The notes under the pieces were generated by a model. The model had not been told where the DNA came from and did no database searches. It worked only from the letters and a program-made list of their open reading frames with translations. The translations under genes and the position numbers were made by a program. DNA of 64,000 bases from Micromussa lordhowensis. Lineage: Eukaryota > Cnidaria > Anthozoa > Scleractinia > Lobophylliidae. The DNA is taken from positions 3,378,423-3,442,422 of the forward strand of contig OZ026606.1 of the NCBI GenBank assembly GCA_964020085.1. The letters run 5' to 3'. Below, one piece after another: positions 32,714 through 43,100 of this stretch (positions are counted from its first letter, which is position 1; the number at the start of each line of letters is the position of its first letter).

Positions 32714-35011
32714 TCTAAATATAAAAGAAAGGTAGAAAAATTTGAGATTTTGCCATGCTTTTTAGCCTCGCTTTCAGCGGACCACAATGCTTTGCGCTGT
32801 GGTAGAGCCTCGTTTTCAGCGGACCACAATGCTCTGCGCTGCGAAGAGCCTCGCTTTCAGCGGACCACAATGCACTGCGCATTGCCTCAATTCGAGACCA
32901 AGAACATAAGCAACTGAGAAGTTCTAACATAACATAACATAAGATCTTCTACACTGTCGTCTTGCTTTTTCGAGTTTCGACGCCAGTTCAGGCGAGTGCC
33001 AGGGTTCAGCCAGGGTTCAGAATGCGAATTTCGAAATTTTTGATTTCGAGACGTTCAGATAGAGCTTTTCGAGAGCTTTGGACGTTGAAGTTTACTACAC
33101 GTTAATTATTTGAAATACCCGTTGAAAAGTCCTGTCATTCTGGATTAACTTGTAGGTCAACGCGTCACGAAATAATTCACAAGGTATAGTGGTGTCATTT
33201 TATCACACATTACATGCCGCAAGATTGATTCAAGTGCCTGCAAAAAAAAAGTAGAGGTCGTGTTTCTTTTCATCTGCAACGGCAAGGCGTAAGAAGCCGA
33301 AAGAAGACTCGTTTAGCTCTGATTGGGCTGAAAAATTAGCAGAGAGTGACAAAGGCTCTTACTTCGACCAGGAGCAATGGCTAAATGAACGAGCAGCCAA
33401 GCGCCGAATGCGATTCGTCGCTTTCCTCGTCAACATGTAGCGCAAGCCGGTCAAAAATTACGGTTGAAGAACTGAAACATGGCAAAAGTTCTATGGCCAC
33501 GCTATCGTAGCCGGTCAAAGACTACAGGAGAAGATCAACGAACCGGTGACCTGTCGCTTTTGTCAGGAAAGCGCAGAACTTGTGAAGAATTTAGGAAGTA
33601 AAAACGGACGTGGTTCCATTTGCATGTTTCAGTGCCAGAACGAAAGCTGTCCGTCGCACGAAACTAATCTTCCATTTCCGACGATGAAAAAAAAGTAGGG
33701 CGCTCGCGATAAATTGTGCATCGGTTCTTGGCTTTCGAGCTATCGATGGCGGTCACGCGACAGTCTCAAAGGATTTTAGTTTTCTTGGTCTGTCGTCGAT
33801 AAACAGAAAATGCAGTGTATTCCCGCCACGTCCCGCGTAAAGATTTGGCCTGCTGCATATCAGCTGTCAAATGCCTATTGTTGTTGCAAGATGATCCCTC
33901 GCTGGTAAACATCAAAATGGATGATTAGGTGTTATAATCCTATTGCGGTTAAGATGCCGCAAAAATATATTTTGTTTCTCGGAACGAAAATTTTGGAAAG
34001 TTAAGCATACGTTTTTAACTCCAAGTCGGCAGCCCTGAACCGATTTAGCTGAAATTTGGCCAGCTTATTGTCAGATTGTTTTTCTTGAAAAGCGTGTCGG
34101 CGATTTTTGTTTTCTTTTTCCGTTTTCGAATAATCGTCATTTTTTCGAAGGAAATGCTGATGATTTGTCCCCTCTGACTTTATCCTATTGTCACAAAAGA
34201 AACAAATAAAAACTGAGACACGGTTTTTTAGTAGAACGTGTCAAGAAGCAAATGCGATGTTTATCGTTCTCTTCCGACCATTCTTAGCGGGACTTGAGTT
34301 GACTTTACACAGAAATATATATGTTTTCGCAAAAAAACGTCTCAATTACGCTATCTCTTACGATTTTGAGATTTTTAAAGGAATGAGCCATAATCTGGAA
34401 ATATTCAGCTTTCAGAAAATGTTTGGTTTGTTGGGGTTTATAAGAGAAATGAAAGCGCTACAGAGATCCGCGCGCGGAAGGTTCTGAAGGGTGTATATAA
34501 GGGTGTAGATAAATGTCGATTAATAGATTGATCAGGTCGATTCGCCGCAAACAGGTAACAATGTGAAGTTTTCGATAGTACTGCCGCCTGCCAAAACTTG
34601 AACGTAGTTTAAGTATTTTTTCTGATAGCTTTGTCGTATACTCCTGTAGCTGCCATGTGCTTCTTGCCGAAGCGCCTCGGCAAATTTGACAGGCTTTCAT
34701 GTGTTCGCACTTATGGACTAATTCGCATAGCTACATTCGATATTTTTTGACAAGCCGTTACCTAATCGCACAAAATCAGTTAATTTTGTTCATGAAATCT
34801 TAAACTTATGAACTTTATTGTTGCATTATTCCTTTCAGAAATTAAACGCTGTAACTGATGACATCATGAATTGAATATAACCACATCTTACTCAACAATT
34901 TCTGGGAATTGACCAAACAACCATTTCTACACAAGCTCTATACAATCCCTACTTCAATTTGCAAACAACATCCCAATTTCCGCAGCACTTTCATAGCTTT
35001 GGCTACACTAG
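32714..35011 (+). mobile_element. Array unit 4 of TC...CTAG element, older subfamily
   Basis: 2,298 bp, same ends. More complete than unit 3: it keeps both the T-rich block and the segment with GCTACAGAGATCCGCGCG. Diverged from units 1, 2 and 5 by many substitutions. Confidence 0.8.
33234..33840 (+). pseudogene. Mutator-like transposase remnant, unit 4
   Basis: The ATG is changed to GTG. The linker missing from the young units is present here too. CRFCQ (as TCRFCQESAEL) and QCQNESCPSH remain. Several frame breaks. Confidence 0.45.
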
Positions 35012-35509
35012 TCTAAATATAAAAGAAAGGTAGGAAAATTTGAGATTTTGCCATGGTTTTTAGCCTCGCTTTCAGCGGACCACAATGCTTTGCACTGTGG
35101 TAGAGCCTCGTTTTCAGCGGACCACAATGCTCTGCGCTGTGAAGAGCCTCGCTTTCAGCGGACCAGAATGCACTGCGCATTGCCTCAATTCGAGACCAAG
35201 ACAACAAGCAACTGAGAAGTTCTAACATAACATAACATAACATAAGGTCTTCTACACTGTCATCTTGCTTTTTCGAGTTTCGACGTCAGTTCAGTTGAGT
35301 GCCAGTGCATGATGATGATTTCATTGCAATGTTAGGTATCAGCCAGGGTTCAGAATGCGAATTTTCGAAATTTTTGATTTCGAGCCGTTCAATATCCGTT
35401 GACAAGTCCTGTCATTCTGGATTAACTTGTAGGTCAACGCGTCACGAAATAATTACAAGGTATCGTGGTGTCATTTTATCACGCATTACATACCGCAAGA
35501 TTGATTCAA

Positions 35510-36115
35510 ATGCCTGCGAAAAAAAAGAAGAGGTCGTGTTTGTTTTCATCTGCAACGGCAAGGCGGAAGAAGCCGAAAGACTCGTTTAGCTCTGATTGGG
35601 CTGAAGAATTAGCGGAGAGTGACAAAGGCTCTTACTTCGACCAGGAGCAATGGCTAAAGGAGTTGACCGAGCCGCCAAGCGCCGAAAATGTAGTGCAAGC
35701 CGGTCAAAAATTACTTTTGAAGAACCTCTTACAGATCTGGAAAGCACTGAAACATGGCAAAAGTTCTATGGCCACGCTATCGTAGCCGGTCAAAGACTGC
35801 AGGAAAAGATCAATGAATCGGTGACCTGTCGCTTTTGTCAAGAAAGCGTTGAACTTGTGGAGAATTTAGGAAGTAAAAACGGACTTGGTTCCATTTGGAT
35901 GTTTCAGTGCCAGAACGAAAGCTGTCCGTCGCACGAAACTAATCTTCCATTTCCGACGATGGAAAAAAAGCAGGGCGCTCGCGATAAATTGTGCATCGGT
36001 TCTTGGCTTTCGAGCTATCGATGGCGGTCGCGCGGCAGTCTCAAAGGTTTTTAGTTCTCTTGGTCTATCGCCGATAAACAGAAAATACAGTTTATTCCCG
36101 CCACGTCCCGCGTAA
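35510..36115 (+). pseudogene. Mutator-like transposase N-terminal remnant, unit 5
   Basis: As in unit 2: MPAKKKKRSCLF start, frame break after SAEN, then the CRFCQ/QCQNESCPSH zinc-like block, then in a third frame LAINCASVLGFRAIDGGRAA. The last break sits at an A-run near 35,970. Confidence 0.55.
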
Positions 36116-36773
36116 AGATTTGGCCTGCTGCATATCACCTGTCAAATGCCTATTGTTGTTGCAAGATGATCCCTCGCTGGTAAACTGGATGATTAGGTGT
36201 TATAATCCTATTGCGGTTAAGATGCCGCAAAAAATATATCTTTCTTGTTTTCTCGGAACGAAAATTTTGGAAAGTTAAGCGTACGTTTTTAACTCCAAGT
36301 CGGCAGCCCCTGAACCGATTTAGCTGAAATTTGCCCAGCTATTTGTCAGATTGTTTTTCTTGAGAAGCGTGTCGGCGATTTTTGTTTTCTTTTTCCGTTT
36401 TCGAATAATCGTCATTTTTTCGAAGGAAGTGCTGATGATTTGTCCCCTCTGACTTTATCCTATTGTCACAAAGAAGCAAATGAAAACGTAACTGAGACAC
36501 GGTTTTTTAGTAGAACGTGTCAAGAAGCAAATGCGATGTTTATCGTTCTCTTCCGACATTCTTAGCGGGGACTGGAGTTGACTTTACACAGACATATGCT
36601 TTCGCAAAAAACGTCTCAATTGCGCTATCTCTTACGATTTTCGATTTTTTTTCGATTTTTCTATTTTTTCGATAGTACTGTCGTCTGCCAAAAATTGAAC
36701 GTAGTTTAAGTATTTTTTCTGATAGCTTTGTCGTATACTCCTGTAGCTTTCATGTGTTCGCACTTATGCACTA

Positions 36774-37420
36774 CACTCTTTTTTTTTAATAAGAACAAAC
36801 TTAATAAGAACATTGAGGCTGAAATCGCTAGAAAAATAAGAACTACAATTTAAGAACAGTCTGAGGCTGAAATTTTGTTTCAGCAAACAAACATCAGTCC
36901 GCGACGACAGTGTAAAGCTAATGATTCTTTTCAAAATTCAGAGTCTTTACTATACAGCCTTTAAGATATATATATTTCACTCTTACCCTTCATTATCACA
37001 CTTTTCGTGTGTAAACAGTAACAGATTACATCTATGAGTATAAACAATGAAGTCATGTACTGTATACATATACTAATAAGCACAGGTTCTTTGTCCGTCA
37101 CTATATGATGCATGTGAAAGGTAATTCCAGTACAGTGTATAGTACAGTATATTGGTACAGTATAATATGATCCACGCTCTGTAAGCTTCGCCCAGTTTTT
37201 ACAATTATTAAATTCAACTGTCTATCTATGGTTTAGGCACCCTGTAGGACAGGGTCCCTACAGTGAAGTACTGTAAAGTACGGTATAACCACATTTGGGG
37301 CCATTAGAGAACACAGAATTTTAAGAACAAAATAAGGACAGTTTGAGGCTGAAATGGCCGAAAAAATAAGAACATCGAGCCTGAGCTAAATTTTACTGGT
37401 TCTTATTTTAAAAAAAAGAG
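36774..37420. mobile_element. TA-flanked non-autonomous element, 647 bp
   Basis: Sister units read GCACTAATTCGC; here the TA is doubled (36,772-36,773 and 37,421-37,422) around the insert. The left end is CACTC plus a T-run then AATAAGAAC; the right end is GTTCTTATTTT, an A-run, then GAG. Inside, AGAACA plus TTGAGGCTGAAAT recurs near both ends. TA duplication fits Tc1/mariner-type mobilisation. Confidence 0.8.
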
Positions 37421-37560
37421 TAATTCGCACAGCTACATTCAATATTTTTTAACAAGCCGTTGCATAAATTTATCGCACAAAATCAGTTATACAATCCCTA
37501 CTTCGATTTGCAAACAACATCCCAATTTCCGCAGCACTTTCATAGCTTTGGCTACACTAG

Positions 37561-40132
37561 TATAATAACTACAAATAACTCTCCGCTTGATTTTCAGCTT
37601 GCGGCTCGAAAGGTTCATAAAAATGGGTTCTACATTGGTATTTATACAATGTAGGGGATTATACTAAATTCGACTCGAGAAACTGTACATGTTTTTTCCC
37701 CTGTAAAATAACGACAGGCAAAACGTACGTGAGGAATAATAAATTACAAAAAGACAACTTCCTTTTTCACGTCACGTCCGGCTACTGATGTGCTTAGTCG
37801 CGGCTTCACCTGTGTTTCGGAGAAAAACAGAACGGAAACGGAACAAAACACAGACGCAACGTGACGTAAATGACTCCTGGAAAAAGGAAGAAAAAGCTGT
37901 GCGACTCTTTCCTTTAGTATTTCGGGGTCTTTTTATTATTTTTTTCATTATAAAACTGAATTTATTTAGTCTGGGAAAAAAGAGTGTTTCGTGAGGTTAA
38001 AATAGTGTCCGGTAAAGGTTTCAATGCTCCCTCTAAATATCAAAACTGCGCGCATGTGCGAACAGCAAGCTAAGCGGCTCGTGCGGACGTACAGGAGCTA
38101 CAAGCGGCAACAGGCTACATGCAGCCCGACACGCACTTCTATATCTAGATTTTATTCAGATCTGGCTTTACGGCAAGCTTCTATTCCTAATAAACATTTA
38201 ATAAACCACTATTTAACGAGACAACTTTCTTCCCATTTCCAAGAATTTCCGAGCAGCAAAAATGCGTGCTGTGACGGTTTTACCAAGAAACATGATAAGA
38301 GGCTTTTGACTTTGACGTCTCGCGTTTTGGTACAAGCTGACAGTTAGGCAACACCCACACTTCACCTATAATTTGATCCGTAGCTAGACGTGCAAAGATA
38401 GTTCTCTGGAGTTCTACGGTAAGCCTGTGATCTCGCAAAGATTTCTGCCCGCCGAACGTACACAAAAAGACTTCAAAAGGCGAAATAATCCCGAAATAAG
38501 GTAAGAATGTTAAATTAATAGCATTGCCAGCAGCGACCTTCTCAATCTTCGAAATGAAAGCATTCGCATTAAACCTGTTTTTAGCTATATGGCCCTTGTT
38601 GCGAAACTATTATTTCGAAGTCACATTCGTTTCTGATAACCAAGATTTCTTAATATTTCATCGACTTCTTTCTCCAGGAGTACATTTTCCCTTTTACACT
38701 ATTTTTACAGTCGAACCTCCTATTATGGACAGCTCCTTAATATACCACCTCCGTACGGACAGTTCGCTCATAGAATTCCTGCAGAATTAATATATTAGTT
38801 CTGCGGGAAGTCAGGTCCTGCGTTTTAAACCGGTTCGATTGTATGTTTACAACCGGATCGAGAATTGCCGCTTCCTGTAGTATCAATGAGTTAAATTGCT
38901 ACACTAAAATGCAGTGTATTTTCAGTACTCTTCAAATATATTGCACTTCTGGCACTTCTCTAAGCGGTTAGTTCGAGATAATTATCGATCGTATATTGCT
39001 AAAGAATGTATATCAATTTGAAGACTTTTTCAAGTTCAGCCTCGTTAGGCAGGCACCCTAAGAGTCCTTAGAATCTAACTTTATTAAGTTATGATTATTA
39101 TTATTTTTTTACTATTTTTCTGGATTTTAAGAAGGCGCAAATTTCGCACAGGGTTGCGAAACTATAATAGAAGATTTCGGAAATTCGACTTTGACCCGAA
39201 GGTCACCGGCTAAAGAATCTTGTGTGGGCTTGTATCGCTGGGGGCGTTCAAATACAGTTATAAATTTTCATCAAACACTGGACGCTTTCAGCGTTACTTA
39301 TAGTGTAGATAGTGTATTAAACATGGTATCATCAATTTTACGTAGGATATTTAATTATGAGATAGAGCTTCTTCTGACACTGAAAACCCAAAACAAATTA
39401 TATCAGCGAATCTCTGAACTGCTAGTCCCCCCAGACAAAAACATGTCACGCCGTGAAAAACCTCACAACCCTGTTATCACTTGTATGATTACAGACCGAA
39501 CTGGACTCCACACTCAGTCCTATTACCATTACTAATAAATCATGGAAGAATTTTTCGCATTTCATTGTTTCGATAAAATGAATCTTGGCTGATATGGCAT
39601 GATTTCTAATCTCAAAAACTTCACCTTTGTGACCTCTCGTCTGCCCTTGATCACGAAATATTAAATAGGAGGCGGGAGAAAGACAGGGAGAAAAAGAATT
39701 GGGAATAGTGTGACAACAGGCGAGTATTTTAATAGTGCTAGTGGCATTTAGCAAAATTTCCTCTGTTGTTTTCTTCCATGAAATTTGAGTCAAAAGTGTT
39801 GAATCAGTGGCCGGTGATCAAAAGAAACTTGTTCTTCTCCGTCCAATTTAGTTATGTTTGTTGCATGCATTCAGCATTCTCAGGTCATGTTCATGTTTTA
39901 ATAAAATGGATGCCGGAATGAATTACGCAACCGAACTGTTTCGATTGGTTGGTTCCTCAGTCCGAAGTAAACGACTATTGTGTTTTGTGTAAGGTCAAGC
40001 ACAAAAAATAAAAGCATAAAAACAAATTCCTATCGATTATAAACTATGGTGTGGCATAGCCTCTTTAATTTTGGATAACTACGTATTATGTAATAATATG
40101 TTCGTACAAGTTCACGTTTTCTTCTATCTCAG
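37561..40132. other. Spacer before MARVEL gene 3
   Basis: Frames at 38,024-38,347 and 39,191-39,535 show no recognised domain. A good donor CCGAAATAAG|GTAAGA at 38,500 could end a leader exon for gene 3, whose acceptor TTCTATCTCAG ends at 40,132. Holds one MITE (38,708-38,841). Confidence 0.4.
38708..38841. mobile_element. Tigger/pogo-like MITE, 134 bp
   Basis: TA|CAGTCGAACCTCC ... GGTTCGATTG|TA: short inverted ends with a TA on each side. The sequence after the left end, TATTATGGACAG, is typical of this MITE type. Confidence 0.6.
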
Positions 40133-43100
40133 ATGGAAGGCGACAGTCCAGCTCAACTTCCGGTTGCTCAAACAACTCAAGCCCAGGCTCCTCCTGGTCA
40201 ACCAGTGATATCTCAACAACAAGTCCCTCCCGGACAACCAATCATGTACCAGGCGCAACCCGGCCAACAACAACCGGTTTTTGTCCAGGTTCCTGCCGGT
40301 CAACCGGCAACTACACCAGATGGGCAGCCTATTCAGTACTATTATGTCCCTGTGACGCAACCGATGCAACCGGGTCAACAGGCACAGCCAGTACAACCGG
40401 TACAATACGTACAGCCGGGCCAACCAGTGCAACCGGGACAACCGGTTTACGTTCAAGCAGCCCCTGGTCAGCAAGTGCAACCTCAACAACAGGCTGGACA
40501 GGGATTGGAGCTCACTATTGACACGGATTTTCTCAAGTCACCTCTGTGCTACATCAAAATAGCAGAATTTGTGAGTATTGCATTCCCTTTGCTTGCGATG
40601 TTTAGGGTTTGGAACTCGAGTAGAGAAAGTAAGAAGACAAAAAAATGTCAACCAATTCCCCTCTAGAAATTTTACGGTTGGATCAGCGCCTAATATTTCA
40701 AGTTTTAAGCGTGGTGTCCCTTCACATAATCCCGCAACTTGATATGTGACCTTTCGGGGCGGGTAATGCAGAAGACTGAGTTGACTTTGGCGATTTGTTG
40801 TTTTTGTGTTTTGAGGTTTTAAGCACTCCCTATTTTTCGAGTGAAGTTTTGAAGTTTGAAACTTGTTTATATAAAAACAACTTTCTCCGCAGTTATAATT
40901 TGTCATCTTTAACATATCCACTTGCTATATCATAGCTTAGAGGGATGGGCTTGCTTATGTTGCCCTTCCATCCTAGCTCCCTCCTCTCGTCTATCTTGGA
41001 AACTTTTCAACAACTCAGTGAAAATGTCAGCAGTCAGATCCTTTCTCAAGTCACATATTGAAATAACCGGTTTTGCAGGTTGTGTTGCTCGGCGCATGGG
41101 CAAGTATTCTGAAGTACTTTGATGATCTTGAAGACTTTTTAAACACAACACAAGTGGTGGATGATGAAAAAGCCAACTTCTTCAAAGGCATTACAATTTT
41201 CTGTTGGGTCATGGTCATCCTCTTCTTGATAATATATACTTTCAGCTTCCCTAAGATTTGCAATTGGAAACGACCGTCCCTCTTCACTTTAACGGTAAGT
41301 CAGAAAAAACGTGTGCAAATAGTTTCTAAATTTTAGATACTGATATTCACAAAAAATGATGGGGTAAACACACTTCCCTGTCGTTCCTACCCATAAGTTT
41401 ATGACCCATCTAGTTCCCAGGGTCTCTCTCATGTAGGGCGGGAAGATTAGAGATCCTTGGAACGAGGTTGACTAATAGATTGCAAAATTAAAGAGCCACG
41501 AGAGTTTTTATCGTCATCATGCATAAGGGAATCTTAATATAATTATATCTGTTTACAACTTGCCAGTTCAATAGCGTCCTTGGCTTGAAAACCAGTGCAG
41601 TTTGATGTTCAGAGTTATGGTGGTGCGTGACATGTTGCCGTGCATCTGTCCAGTAATAGATCACAGATGACTTCAAAATGTGGTAAGGACACAAAAAGGC
41701 ACACGAGGCGATAGCCGAGTGTGTCACTGATGTTCTTACCACAGTTTGACGTCATCTGTGATCTATTACTGAACAGATGCACGGCAACATGGAATCTATT
41801 TGTTTTATATAATAAAGAATTAACCTTTGAAGTGATGACGTCAATCTTGCATCTGTCCTTTAATAGATCATAGGCGAGAACCAATCAAAATGCGAGAATA
41901 GCTTGATTTATAGCCTTTTTAGGAGGTAAAGTGTTAGGAAAGGTGCTTGTGTATTTGTTGATGGTTCCTTTCAGATAATCAGTGGCCTAGATAGCCAAAG
42001 TGAGTTCCAGATGTTTACACTATTTTCCGGCCGCCATGTTTGTCAGAGCTTCACCAAAATGGCGGCTTCATACTGGGCTCTGTAAATTTGCGGAAAACAT
42101 TTCGCCGAATATCTGAAGTTTGGGAAAACGCAAAACTTAGAGAAATGTCTTCTTCACCTATTTCCAACATCACAATTTCTTGACTTTATCCACTGAATAG
42201 TTTTCGATTATTTTTTTCGTTGCGTGACAGGGAAACTATGCTCTCAAATTGGTGGTGTAAAATCCATAATTGCTCGAGCTTTCATAGAATTATTCACTTA
42301 CTAAATGACTGAGAAAATTACTTATTATTTTAAATGAAACTGTTTTAATTACTTTTATGTATATAAGCAGTTTTTTCGTAAAACATTTGAGAATAAAAAC
42401 TAGCGATAAAAACCGACGTTTCAATCTCCCTGAGATCATTTTCGATTGAATCAGACTGTTTGTTCAAAGTTGGCATAAGTTTATAAAGAGCATTTCGTAG
42501 ATCAGGCAATCGAATAGCCCAATTTCGATATATTAAAATTCAGCCTAAAACAATAGACCTCAGCACGAGGCTCGTGGGAATAAACCCCACAAACTCTGTA
42601 GTTATTCCCACGAGCCTCGTGCTGAGGTCTATTGCACCGAGGAGCGCAGAAAAAGGAGGGTAATGAGACTCCAGTTTGTGCTTCGTGCCCCGCTCATTTT
42701 CTTTATTTCTCTCTCTCTCTCCAATGCACATGCAAAGATGTTAGGAGTCCATCACTAGGAGCGTGCAGCCACCCCATATCGCTGTCACGGCGTTTTCACA
42801 GACCGAATTCAGACCGCTACAGAACCTCAGTCAGTGTTCAATCACAAGCATGGAAAATAGAGAGGAAATTAGTGTATTTTATTATGTCGACATCTCAACC
42901 TGAGGCCGCCATTCTTTCCTTACTGATGCGCACTCATGTAGACCGGAACTGACCTATTACGCGGGAAAAGAAGCCTAAAAATAGATCGGTCTGGAAAAAT
43001 GCCGTGACATATGGGAGTATGGGAGCTGCACGCTCCTAGTGATGGGCTCTTGGAGATGTTAATCTCTATTTATTTCTTTGTATTTTCACAGTCTTTGATC

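Larger units (their letters stand above)
35012..37560 (+). mobile_element. Array unit 5 of TC...CTAG element
   Basis: 2,549 bp including a 647-bp insertion (36,774-37,420). Almost identical to unit 2 elsewhere, with a deletion of about 44 bp near 36,748 between two GCT triplets and another before the 3' end. Ends CTACACTAG; the next base is T. Confidence 0.85.

Noticed and set aside
26011..35243. Recurring minus-strand frames of 60-98 codons (CYARYARSAA and SAFWSAES type peptides)
   Set aside because: They arise from 42-bp repeats, whose period is a multiple of three, and from near-identical array units; no start context, domain or splice signals.
38024..39535. Frames of 107 and 114 codons upstream of gene 3
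   Set aside because: No recognisable family and no expression signals beyond one stray donor at 38,500.
40124..40489. Minus-strand frame of 121 codons opposite exon 1 of gene 3
   Set aside because: Shadow of the PGQ-repeat exon; Arg/Leu-rich by reverse complement of Pro/Gln codons.
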